Assembly (NCBI GenBank): GCA_014885115.2
Contig: WKLE02002146.1
Span: 7,280-25,887, forward strand
Origin: Asterionellopsis glacialis
Taxonomy: Eukaryota > Bacillariophyta > Plagiogrammaphyceae > Rhaphoneidales > Asterionellopsidaceae
Length of the DNA: 18,608 nucleotides
Direction of reading: 5' to 3'
Part shown: piece by piece, positions 8,840 through 18,063 of the stretch
Position numbering within the stretch: position 1 is the stretch's first letter
Layout of the letters: every line of letters starts with the position of its first letter
Program-made: the position numbers and the translations under genes
The notes under the pieces: generated by a model
What the model saw: only the letters and a program-made list of their open reading frames with translations
Told to the model about the DNA's origin: nothing
The model's database searches: none

Positions 8840-9014
8840 ATTCACATGTATCATTTGTCATGGCCAGTTTTGAGCATTGTGCACTGCAGTTTGTGACACA
8901 TTGTGACTCCTCTGTATCTTCGTTTGTCATTGTGACACACGAAACCTCAGGATGCATGGCAGCCCATTCTTTTCTCTTGCAGCAGGTTCTATAGAAATTG
9001 TACCAAAGTAAAAA

Positions 9015-10542
9015 TTGAAATTTTGCACCCCCCAATTTTGGGACAAGAGAAAACACAACATTATGCAACAAGAAGAAACAGGCATTGCCACCATGGGCCA
9101 TCCTTGCAAAGGACGCATAGGGTCATACCAAAAGGCAGGTACTGGCTGCTCAATGACCAAGAAGTTGCCAAGGAAGACAGAGGCAAAGGTGCATCACAAA
9201 ATAGTGACAATTCTATTTGTAAAGTGCAAGGTGCTGGTAAAAGTGGACCTTGGAGTAGCTAGAGATGTTCAAAAAAAGGCAAAGCACACATTATTTCATT
9301 CTATTAAGTTCTTGAAATCAGAGGATGAATTTGAAGATTTAAGCAATGACAAAACATTTGGCAGACATGTTTTGGAACAGTTTGCATTAGAAGAAGATGA
9401 AATTTGAGGATATTGGAATGCCTACAAATTTTTTTCCAAAACAGCAATGAATTCACGCAGGGCAGATGTGCAAAGCTCTATCCAAAATCAAGTTCTTGTT
9501 ATGTTCTGAAACTCAGACATAGACATGGATGAAAAAACATCTTTGGAGTTGGAGAAAGACCTTAAGAAAAATAGGGATAAAATGGTAACTAAAGGTAAGA
9601 AGCAAGAACTATATGTGATGCAAATGCATATATTTATTATTTTTTTAACTTTGTAAGTTTTTTTTTCTTTTTTCTTTTATGTTGCTTTTGCAAAGATAAG
9701 CAATTCAAAGTAATATATATTTCAGTATTTACAATTCTAACTTTATATGCTTTTGTTCTCTTTGGCTTTTACAAAGTTGGTTACAAAAATATTACTTTGG
9801 CAGACATTTTGGAGATGAGAGAGAATAAAAATTGTGCATACTGCTTTTTTTTATGACTGCATTTTAAGATGTGTCATAGTTAGGATCAAATGGAAACAAA
9901 TTGTCAGAGAAAATTGTTCCATTAGTGAGTTGATAAGTTCATCTGATGAAGCTTTTGGTTTGTTGGTACTTTAAAATGGATGGAGCAAATGGAAACAAAT
10001 CCATGATCAACAAATTGTGGACTCAAAAGCTAAAAAACAAATCATGTCAAGATACACTAATGATAAAAGAGAAGGTAATTCCTCTTTTGATGGTTGGAAA
10101 TCTGTGGGACTTTTCAAAGATACAACAAACTTGTTTATCATGTCATCAAGAACAGGAAATCAGATGCAGGTAAAGCCTTCAACAAGCAGTACAATCAAGA
10201 TTTGATAAACTCATGTACAGTGATTTGGGAAATGAAGAGTAGGGCAAAAGGACAGGATCCAGATATGTTCAGAAAAGAGAAGAGATTTGTCTTTTTGACC
10301 CTTCAAAAGAGACAGAAGAACAATTTACCAAGAGGATGGAAGAATATGAACACATGAATCAGGAAAACAACAATAATGATATCAACAACTACCACAACCG
10401 TAGCAACAACAACAGCAACAACAACAGAAAATGATACAAAGACAATGAGGAAGATTCTGAACAGGATGAAATTTTGGAAGCAAGGTCTTATGCCAAAAGG
10501 CTAGACATAAATCATTGCATGGTGCTGCTGTTTAAGTTGTGA
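9015..10542 (+). pseudogene. Decayed gene of a multi-copy, mobile-element-like family, with Asn-rich tail
   Basis: One reading frame (first base at a multiple of 3) can be followed from about 9015 to 10160 with coding-like composition. It is broken by TGA at 9405 and 9507 and by TAA at 9972. A non-coding T-rich stretch interrupts it (about 9600-9815); this may be a decayed intron, since AAAG|GTAAGA is present at 9591-9600. The frame then shifts near 10160 and again near 10290, ending in an acidic and Asn-rich tail (about 10291-10542). Readable segments include SSDEAFGLLVL before 9972 and YTNDKREG...DGWKSVG after 10050. The spacing of a SxEAFxLL block, a K/R-YT block and a GW block resembles an uncharacterised, highly repeated diatom protein family that I know only from memory. 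Function unknown. No intact start could be assigned. Confidence 0.55.
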
Positions 10543-11057
10543 AAGAATGCATTCTTTTAGAAATACATGTTTAGTTTAATTAAAAAATATTGCAGTGAGT
10601 TTTATTATTTGAAGCAGTGAATTTGTTTTGTCAACAAAGAAACATTTGTCCTGTCACTTTTATAATGCAGCAGTTGTAAATTATTTATTTCATCAAACAC
10701 ACTTGATTTTATTGACACAGTCAACCTTTTTTATTAAAGCAGATGATTTTTTCTCTTATCAACAATTTTTTTGGTGAACTAGAAACCTTTTTTAATTGTT
10801 TGTGAAACATAATTTCTGTGACTGCTATGCTTTTGTAAGGCACAGAGTATATTATTTATGTCAGCCAGCTCACATTTATTAAGCCATGTTGACAATTTTT
10901 TATGTCAGTCTGTGCAAATTTTTAAGTGAGTCTGTAATTTTTTATGTCAAGGAATGCATTTTTTTGGCAGAGTCAAATTTGGTGTGCGAAAAGAAAAATG
11001 TTGGATTGAGAAAATATTCATATGAGTGTGTCATGTTAAAAAAATGACGGGCTTTTG
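10543..11057. other. AT-rich gap between the two convergent fossil genes
   Basis: No coding remnant is readable on either strand. It includes degenerate repeats in which TATGTCA recurs at 10857, 10901 and 10943, each in a similar T-rich setting. The missing second half of the minus-strand transposase-like gene would be expected here but cannot be found. Confidence 0.45.
10857..10949. repeat. Degenerate tandem repeat, period about 42-44 bp
   Basis: TATGTCA occurs at 10857, 10901 and 10943. The last two share the 14-mer AATTTTTTATGTCA. Between the repeats, related phrases (AGTCTGTGCAAATTT, GAGTCTGTAATTT) recur. The copies are heavily diverged. Confidence 0.4.
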
Positions 11058-12491
11058 TTAATTTTTTGTCTGTACCACAAATTTGTGTGACTGGTGACTT
11101 GCAGGGACACTTTTTTTTGTCAGAATTTCTGACATTTTGTTACTAGGGTTACATAAAATGTATTCAGGAATGACCAGAATGTCCGCTCTGATGTCTACAA
11201 TAAGATTGAAATACTTTCTTCTTGCCCAAGCAACTCTATTTTTTGTGCTCATCAGTCAACAAAGGTTTTTCAACAGGACTTGATTCTTTTCCACCTTGTT
11301 GGTAGAACCAAGTAGTTAGTTGATTACAAGATAAGCAGATAGTTGGACGTAGCTCACCTGGAGTTCCTGATTTTTGATTCATGGTTTCTGCCAATTCAGT
11401 GAACATTAACAATGATCCCTTCACAACCTGTGCATATCAAAACAATTCATGGAGATGCCCTGGATGTTCTTTATCTAATTCATCTATATATTTTTTACTA
11501 CCTGCATGTGTAGGAGACAAAGGATTAACATCTTCACCATTACTTACCATGTCATTTAGAGATGCACACCATGCAGCAATCTGGGTGTATGCCAAACATT
11601 TTGGATACCCCAGATCATATGCTACCTAGTTACAAGCATCTTTTACAATTCTTGTCCTTGTTTTGAAAGTGAGAAAATAATCATTGCATCCCCATAATGT
11701 TGCAGTATGAGTGATGTTGTATATTGCTTTACGGCTTGCTTGTCTTGAAGTTAAAATTTGAATTGTTCTTGCATCTGTTCTTGAAAGTCATGGCCGTCTC
11801 TCCAAATCTAATGCCAATGCAAAACAAATTGAGTCCTCCACCTGCTGGGCAATTTCTGCTTCAATAGTTCTATTTCTTATTTTTGCATTTGCTTTTCTTC
11901 TAGTTGTACGTTCATCCTCCATCACTTGTTTGTATCTCCTGTGATTCAAAATATCTTCAGCAAACTCTTTCACTAGTTCAGTATTTTGTGCATTCGTCCT
12001 GGCATACCTCCTTGTCCTATCTTCATCTTCTTGCACTAAAGGAGACTTATATAATGGATGTCCAAAACAAAAGAAGTATTTTTTTCACACTTGAGCCTTC
12101 TCACACAAGTTACTTCAAAAGGTTTCCTGTTCTTCAGATCCAACTGTAACTCCTGCCACTGTGCCAACTTGACTCATATCTGCTTCACATCTGATGTCAC
12201 AACCAAATACACCAACCCACAAGTCAATTACAATGGAAGTAAATACTCCCATTCAACCCCTGTAGCCTTCTGAATATCATCTGTTGCCAAAATAAACTCA
12301 CTAACAGGCAAAATTCAGTACCAAACACCTTGAGTTGCCTCCAAAATTATCTTGCTCAAAACCTTGTAGGATTCTCTCATCAGAGACCTTCCCCCATTGT
12401 ATCCAGTGGAGGAACCGTCCTCATCATGGTGTCTTTTGGATACAATGGGGGAAGGCTTCCCAATGCATGATGACCATCGCGTTCGCACCAT
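11058..12491 (-). pseudogene. Decayed transposase-like gene, probably Tc1/mariner-IS630 type, truncated before most of the DDE domain
   Basis: From ATG at 12491-12489 (MVRTRWSSC) one coding trail can be followed for about 1.43 kb. Stops interrupt it in one frame at 12315, 12228 and 12174. A frame change falls at a run of seven A on the minus strand (12079-12085). Stops in the next frame fall at 11788, 11626 and 11437. A second frame change lies in an A run near 11238, and the trail ends at 11058. The stretch KPLLTDEHKKNRVAWARR, read across that last A run, matches the linker pattern before the catalytic domain of Tc1/mariner and IS630 transposases. The next residues could be a worn DEKWFY motif (first Asp lost). 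The rest of the catalytic domain is missing. It is dead as a gene. The N-terminal half is not a textbook Tc1 HTH region, so the exact family is uncertain. Confidence 0.6.
12387..12455. repeat. Perfect 19-bp inverted repeat with 31-base loop
   Basis: Arm 12387-12405 (CCTTCCCCCATTGTATCCA) is exactly complementary to 12437-12455. The loop contains a small GAGGA/TCCTC stem. The structure lies inside the N-terminal part of the minus-strand fossil gene, so it is either part of that gene's sequence or a later small insertion. Confidence 0.7.
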
Positions 12492-12891
12492 TGTCGAATG
12501 CTTTGCGATTTGCAAAAACAAAGATTTTTTGTTGTGTAGCGTACCAATATTTTCAACAGACCCATGCGTTTGGGGGAGGTCGAAGAGCACCCTACTTCAC
12601 ACTACCCGCCTGACACTACTCTGAATTCGGAGGAGAGGCTGGCGACAAACTTCAAGCATGACAATAAAAATGACCATTATTTGCTGATGTCATCCTACTG
12701 AATCAATTATTAATATTACGCGTATAATACTTGCTATGTATTTTTCTACGAAATCCTAGTAGGAAGACACTGATTTCACACGAAAGGTAAGGGGGTGGGC
12801 GCGCCATCTGATAGCGGCGGGAGCGGAAGGAAAAAATGTCAAAATAATATTCAGACCTTCCTTTTTTTGATTTTCAGAAATCATTTCTTTC
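12492..12891. other. Spacer and probable promoter/5' leader of the RAD51C-like gene
   Basis: The left part (to about 12600) is the upstream side of the minus-strand fossil gene. GC content returns to the level of the intact genes near 12600. No further gene is seen. A probable 5'-UTR intron occupies 12787-12877. Confidence 0.5.
12787..12877 (+). other. Probable intron in the 5' leader of the RAD51C-like gene
   Basis: AAAG|GTAAGG at 12783-12792 is a strong donor, and a pyrimidine-rich tract ending TTTTCAG at 12871-12877 is a strong acceptor. The implied 91-bp intron has the same length as the first insulysin intron in this window. The acceptor lies 14 bp before the first ATG. An upstream ATG in the leader (12736) meets a stop within eight codons, so this exon is probably untranslated. 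Confidence 0.55.
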
Positions 12892-14220
12892 ATGAGAGCC
12901 GCGATCGAGAACCGTCGTTACTGTACCTGGTACCGCACCTCCTTCGTCACTGTTCAGCCATACCTTGAAAACATGAAGCTATGTCATCTACCCCTTCGTC
13001 CTTCGACGTTGTCATTGCTTCAGAGACGGGGCTTTTTTTCAACGTCGGACATTGAAACATCGAAACGATCCGGAGGAATCACGAATCTAGCGGCAGAAAT
13101 GGGATGCTCCTTATCGGAGGCAGCTGCACTTGTTCGGGAGGTGGAATCTGCGATGACATCCACTTCCCGCCAATGTGTTGATGGAAGAAGGACAAGTCAG
13201 AAAATTACTGCTCCTACGTCCGCAACAACTGCAGCATCTCTATTGGCACAATCGAAGAAATCATCTTCACCGCGAAGCATTATCACATTTTGTAGATCAA
13301 TCGACACCTTACTTGGTGGGGGAATGAATCTATCTGAAGTTACGGAAGTTGTAGGCCTTCCTGGAGTTGGCAAGACGCAAATGGCTATGCAACTTTGTAT
13401 TGATACGCGTTTATCAAAAGAGTTTGGTGGTGTCCAAGGGGAAGCAGTCTATGTTGATTCAGAGGGGAGTTTCAGTCCTGAACGATGTCTGTCCATGGCT
13501 CAGGCTTTGGTCGAGCATGTTCGTCGCAATGCAGAACGAAGACAACGGAATACAGTTAACCAACAGCAAAATGCTCAACAGTCAATAACAACAATCTTGC
13601 CTGATTGGTTCAAACCGGAAAATATTTTAGACGGAATACATGTTTACCGTGTCCACGATGAAGCTGCACAGACCGCTGTTATCCAATCACTCCCTGCCTT
13701 TTTGGACGAACGAGCTTCTCGAGGAACGCCCGTTCGTTTGATCGTTATAGATTCAATCGCCTTTCATTATCGTTGCGCACCGCCTGGATCTGATTATATG
13801 GCAAGGACACGGTCACTTACCACTATGGCAGCATTTTTGTCTGATTTGGCTACAAAATATGATGTAGCTGTGGTAGCTATCAATCAAATGACAACCAAGG
13901 TGGGAGCTGCAGCGGTTCCTGGCAGTGCAGCCGGTGGAAGTGCCCTTAGTAGTATGGATCGGGGGGGTTCTCGTCTTGTCCCAGCTCTAGGCGAATCATG
14001 GGCTCACGCTACAACGACGCGTCTACTGCTTTCACACAACGGAGGCGAAAGTGCTAGTGGAGCGGGTGATACAACACGAAGCTGCACACTTGTCAAGTCG
14101 CCCCACAAAGCCGCAGGGACAGCCTTTTATCAAGTGACAGAATCTGGCATTCGAGATATAAGGACAACAGTCAATAACCTAGCATTAGATGCATCTAAGC
14201 GGCAACGAAGGCATTATTAA
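12892..14220 (+). CDS. RAD51C: RAD51C-like DNA recombinase/repair ATPase
   Basis: This 442-residue RecA/RAD51-family ATPase should act in homologous recombination with other RAD51 paralogs. Walker A is GLPGVGKT (155-162) and Walker B is LIVID (283-287). INQMTTK (330-336) matches the L2-proximal block of the family. The phrases ITFCRSIDTLLGGG (131-144), KEFGGVQGEAVYVDSEGSF (176-194) and the preceding TEVVGLPG resemble RAD51C more than RAD51, XRCC3 or DMC1. An N-terminal helix-hairpin-like domain covers about 30-90. A basic tail, KRQRR (436-440), could be a nuclear signal. It is longer than human RAD51C (376 aa) because of Ser/Thr- and Gln-rich linkers (about 95-125, 210-232). Start: family similarity begins near Met28 (12973), so residues 1-27 are either leader or a short basic targeting peptide. 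The stop is 45 bp from the stop of the insulysin gene. Confidence 0.88.
   Translation: MRAAIENRRYCTWYRTSFVTVQPYLENMKLCHLPLRPSTLSLLQRRGFFSTSDIETSKRSGGITNLAAEMGCSLSEAAALVREVESAMTSTSRQCVDGRRTSQKITAPTSATTAASLLAQSKKSSSPRSIITFCRSIDTLLGGGMNLSEVTEVVGLPGVGKTQMAMQLCIDTRLSKEFGGVQGEAVYVDSEGSFSPERCLSMAQALVEHVRRNAERRQRNTVNQQQNAQQSITTILPDWFKPENILDGIHVYRVHDEAAQTAVIQSLPAFLDERASRGTPVRLIVIDSIAFHYRCAPPGSDYMARTRSLTTMAAFLSDLATKYDVAVVAINQMTTKVGAAAVPGSAAGGSALSSMDRGGSRLVPALGESWAHATTTRLLLSHNGGESASGAGDTTRSCTLVKSPHKAAGTAFYQVTESGIRDIRTTVNNLALDASKRQRRHY
12924..12932. repeat. TACCTGGTA palindrome inside the first codons of the RAD51C-like frame
   Basis: This is an exact member of the TACC(A/T)GGTA set seen mainly in spacers. 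Its position upstream of Met28 fits the idea that the first 27 codons are really leader sequence, but does not prove it. Confidence 0.5.
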
Positions 14221-14265
14221 ATTATAGACAGAAATTCTTTGCATTAGTTTTGGTTAACGTCTATC

Positions 14266-17200
14266 TTATGAAGCACCGCTTTGTTTATGCTGTCTCCTAG
14301 AAACACCGAGCCCCACTATACCTGCACCGATCAATGCAGCACCTGCTACTCCCCACGCCGTCTTGGAAAATTTCAACTTACTGAAGAATTCCGGTACTAC
14401 TCGTGCGTGCTTCTTTAGTTCTGGCACTCTGCTACTATACTGTTTCAGTTGTGTTCGGAGGTTTAGCAACTCATCAAAATTATTCACCACACTGCCTTTA
14501 TCCATTTTTGAAACCGACGCAAGACCTTTGAACGTTTCAGACAGCGGGAATTTCTTTCCATACACACACGATACGACCCTAGAACGTTCGCAATTGTCAG
14601 CAACAACACGGTTCCATACATCCATCAGATCCACCCGTTCTAATGATTTTATAGCACTGGCAAGACTCTTGGTACTTTCCCAGGGTAGGTCTACATCACG
14701 GCCACCGTCTGCCAAAATTTCCGGTCCGTAACGGCGAATTTTACCGAAATGCATACTTGCTTCAGAACCGAGTTTCTGAATCGGTTTGGTGAGCTTCTGG
14801 CTCAACGCGTCAGCATGGTGTCTAATTTCCGACTCAGGCATATTTTCCAGCATTCCTTTAAAGGTTTGCATGAATTCATCGATTCGAAGTGCCACCGAAA
14901 CGGGGTCTTGAGCTTTGCTGAGTACATTTACCACGATGAACTCAACCGGGGTAGTCCATGGCCCAGTAGCGGTAGCATCAGAGTTTGCGGAAGTATCATC
15001 GTCCATATCCTGTCGGGAAGAAAATCCAATATCATAATAGCTGCTCACAACATAACCCAGTTGCTGCTTTGTCCGTAACTCGTCAAATAATGGTTCTCGT
15101 AACATGTGGCAAAGCAAACGCATGGAAGCTGACCGTTTGAGACTTTCGGGAGATGAAATCTTATCCCCTTTGAAGCCCGGTATCCTTGACTGATACGTTA
15201 CCAAGACAGCACCATTCTCTTCATCTGGATTTTGACTTGCAAAATGTATATCAATGTCTTTTCCAGGCACTAGCCGCCTTTCCAACGTTCCTGCTGAAAA
15301 AAAAAAAAAAATTAAATGAGAAGAAAATCAAGATTATTGTGGGGGAAAAATCGATCAAAGGACAACAACACACCTGGTGTCCAGACGTTTGACACCCCTT
15401 CACCAGAGGGGTCAGTTGGGGATTTATTCGTCGCTGAACGATGAATGGAAGCAGCTTTAGAAAAGAATTTTTCTGCTTGTTCTCTTGAAACATTTCCAGA
15501 GAATAGACACTCGATTTCAGATTCGTCATTCTCGAGAAGCATTCTGTGGTGTTCTTTCAAAGATTCGAGGGTTGTACTTTCTGTTACATCCAATGATACA
15601 TCCAACCCCTCATCCCGACTTGATAGCAACATATCACGGTAGTACATAGCATGAGCATCTGCTCGTCTCGACTGAAAGTAGGTCCTGAAGTTCCTCATCA
15701 GTCGATCCTTGACAGAATCAAAGTATGATTGCTTGAAAAATGATTCAACACCATCGTGTCCTTTCTCGTCATTTTTTTCTACGAGATAAAACTCTTCTAG
15801 CAACTTGAGAGCCAAGTCCGGAAGGCGATCTGAGTATCCGCTACAAGAAATTTGAATTCCCGACGATGAAGCTGATAATGACCAATACAATCCCGCAAGA
15901 TCAGCATCATACGTTTCTTGAGCCAAAGCTTCCGAAAAGATGCCTGTCACCATTGCTGATTTTATTGAGCTATTTACATCATAGTCCCATCTCCCAGAAC
16001 TGTCGTCACGAACATGCTGAACAGCGGCATTTCTGACCAAGAATGTCAATGACGATTTTGGCAAAGCATACCTATCATCCAGGCGATGCCAAAGTCGCCC
16101 TAAAAGAAATAGTGTAAGAAAGAATGTTTGGACGAGAAAAAATGAACACAGGAGAAAGAACCACGCCGTTCGTCCAAAGCAGGGTCTTACCTAGTCCCTT
16201 TTCATTTATAATCAGATTCGGAGGATCAATTTCTTTGTCGATACGTGATCCAGCAGTGGCTTCGGGGGGAAGTTCCGGACAAAGTTCTAGACTTCTTGGT
16301 ATATATCTATTTGGCCGTGGCAGATGCAAGGACTTGTGATCAATCTTTGATAGTTTTTCTTGCGAGTTCAAAGTGGAACCATTTTGTTCCACTTCAGTAG
16401 CCTTCCATTCCTGAGTGGTCGCAGAATCAATGGGGTACAAATAGTAGTCCACTCCGTACCACTGTTCAGTGTTTTTGCCAAAAGGCGTTTTATCGTTTTT
16501 CGTCTCCTCGGCTTTACCATTCATTTCGTCCCATGCCATCTGACTGCAGCGTTCAACAATACAGTTTTCAGGAACAAGTCTTGAACCCACATCCACAATT
16601 TTATCCAATGGTAACGTTTCTGGCGCCTCATTCAACATATTACCCACGCTGATGCAGTTGGCTGTGCCGTGCATTGCAATACTCTGGGCTACATTAGGAG
16701 CAAATTGGTATGCCTGTCCAGGTGATGTCTGGTCAAAGTGGATACGCCCAAGGTCTGCAATTTCGCCCCATATTCTCTCTAATTCCTGCCGAGCCGCCTT
16801 GTCACCGGATTGAGCATTTGCAGCAGCATCATATATCAACCGACAATGTGCAAAGAGTATATCCACTACCTCTTTCCATCGTTCTTCACCTTCAGCCGTG
16901 AGTGCAACGCCAACCTGGAAAAGACACTGATCCGGTCCACTTACACGAGGCCCAGCTGATAGGCTACTAATAAGACCTTTGTTTTGTAGTAGGGCAAACG
17001 AACTCCCCGGTCCTTCGTGTCCCAAGAGATGAGAAAGTAGACGTGTAGGTGATTGATCTGGTACCTTCTGAACAGGTGGCAGAGGGAAATTTATTACAAG
17101 TTTTCGCATTGACCGAACTGGTCGTGATGTGAGCAAAATCGGCCAAGCACCTTCTTGTAGATTGGGTCGGAAGGCTGGGTTGTGCGGTGGTTCAGGTTGG

Positions 17201-18063
17201 CCATGTACAAAAGGTGGTGCGTCATTCGCTGCATCCTCAATTAGCCGTTCCACATCAGTCATTTCGTCAGGATTTGAAGGGAAATCTTTGGTTTTCATGG
17301 AAGCAAATCTAGGGACAATCCATTCCTGAAGTGTGTCCAATGATTGTGGACCGACAATCACAACCGTCATATTATCTGGTCTGTAATGACGTCTGTGAAA
17401 CGTAAGGAGTGCCTCACGGATCCAATCTGTTTTTGAATCATCATCCTTGGCTGGCAGTGTTTTCAAGTTGCCCGTCGTAAATTTCGAATAATAGTGTTCT
17501 GGATCAGCAAGGGCTTTCAGAATTTGAAGTCTTCGACGCGAATCAGCTGTCTTATTTTTGGAATCCTCTGAATCAACAGCCTGAACTTCTCGACTGGTCC
17601 CCGATGGAGTGAAAAGAGGAGATACAAAAAAATTCGAAAACATGTCCACAGCTGTTTCAGCATGCTCCGCCAGAACATCAAATTTATACGTGGTCACGTG
17701 CATCGAAGTAGAAGCATTACTTCTACCTCCATGGCACGATAAATAACGTTTGTAATCATTTTCACCAGGATATTTTTCTGAGCCAAGAAAACACATGTGT
17801 TCACAAAAATGTGCGAGGCCGCTAAGATTACGAGGGTCGGCCGAAGCTCCTGCGTGGACGCAGGCAGCCATGGCAGTGGTTTTGCTTTCCTTGTCGTTCA
17901 CAAGCATACAGGTTACCCCATTTTCAAGTCGTATCGCACGATAAGTCCGCCAATCAGCTTTACCAGTGATAACTTTGTCTGAGAACACATGAATCTTATC
18001 ATCTCTGAGGGGCAAGTCATTGTCATCTGGTGTTGTCGGTATAGGGTTGCTGTCGTTACTCAT
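14266..18063 (-). CDS. Insulysin-type M16 metallopeptidase, three exons, predicted tail anchor
   Basis: Exons are 18063-16191, 16099-15374 and 15293-14266, which join in frame to 1208 residues. This is a zinc peptidase of family M16A (insulin-degrading enzyme/nardilysin group), expected to cleave peptides in a closed chamber. The inverted zinc motif is HFCEH (His85, catalytic Glu88, His89). Glu166 in AVDSE is the third ligand, at the same 81-residue distance from the first His as in human IDE, and Glu159 matches the second conserved Glu. In the C-terminal half, LRTKQQLGYVV gives Arg940 and Tyr947, equivalent to the human IDE Arg/Tyr pair that binds substrate. All parts needed for activity are present. 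The protein has no signal peptide. It ends in a hydrophobic segment (about 1179-1197, Gly/Ala/Ile-rich) followed by SRRQHKQSGAS, suggesting tail anchoring. It is longer than human IDE (1019 aa) because of the N-terminal tail, internal loops and this extension. Confidence 0.9.
15294..15373 (-). other. Insulysin intron 2 (80 bp, NAGNAG acceptor)
   Basis: The donor is CCAG|GTGTGT at 15374/15373. The acceptor follows a pure T run and reads TTTTCAGCAG|G. Use of the first CAG (ending 15294) inserts one Ala codon compared with the second CAG (ending 15291). Both keep the frame between TP and GTLERR. Reading through instead adds about 20 residues and a stop. Confidence 0.8.
16100..16190 (-). other. 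Insulysin intron 1 (91 bp)
   Basis: The donor is ACTAG|GTAAGA at 16191/16190 and the acceptor is CTTTTAG|GGCGA ending at 16100. Splicing restores GLGRLWHRLDD, the expected insulysin sequence before the middle domain (human IDE has a similar KLWFKQDD). Unspliced reading runs into a stop about 38 codons later. Confidence 0.88.

Larger units (their letters stand above)
7301..9014. other. AT-rich block without an intact gene, left part
   Basis: Long A and T runs, few GTAC tetramers compared with the flanks, and only short open frames. It contains three inverted repeats (7540-7666, 8201-8245, 8799-8839) and one TACCAGGTA (8459-8467). It is probably degraded insertion sequence. Element ends could not be defined. 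Confidence 0.5.

Noticed and set aside
9087..9096. Perfect GCCACCATGG vertebrate-type start context
   Set aside because: It lies inside the fossil gene's frame in a non-vertebrate genome, with stops downstream. Treated as chance.
8805..9101. 98-codon open frame on the minus strand with several Cys residues
   Set aside because: It crosses a perfect hairpin and overlaps the start of the better-supported plus-strand fossil gene. No family resemblance, and its composition follows the AT-rich background.
9023..9262. Alternative plus-strand frame of about 79 codons overlapping the fossil gene
   Set aside because: It overlaps the longer frame starting at 9015, which continues in register past its stops. 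This frame has no continuation.
12315..12590. Stand-alone 91-codon gene on the minus strand
   Set aside because: The same frame continues with coding character beyond its stop, so it is the N-terminal part of the longer fossil gene.
7301..12600. Possible endogenous virus or CRISPR-like array
   Set aside because: No capsid, polymerase or similar viral hallmark is readable, and the repeats are few, degenerate and without regular unique spacers. Mobile-element debris explains the signals better.
16075..16190. Extension of the insulysin first exon to the stop at 16075
   Set aside because: The residues after the GTAAGA donor have no similarity to the family. Splicing restores the expected GLGRLWHRLDD sequence.
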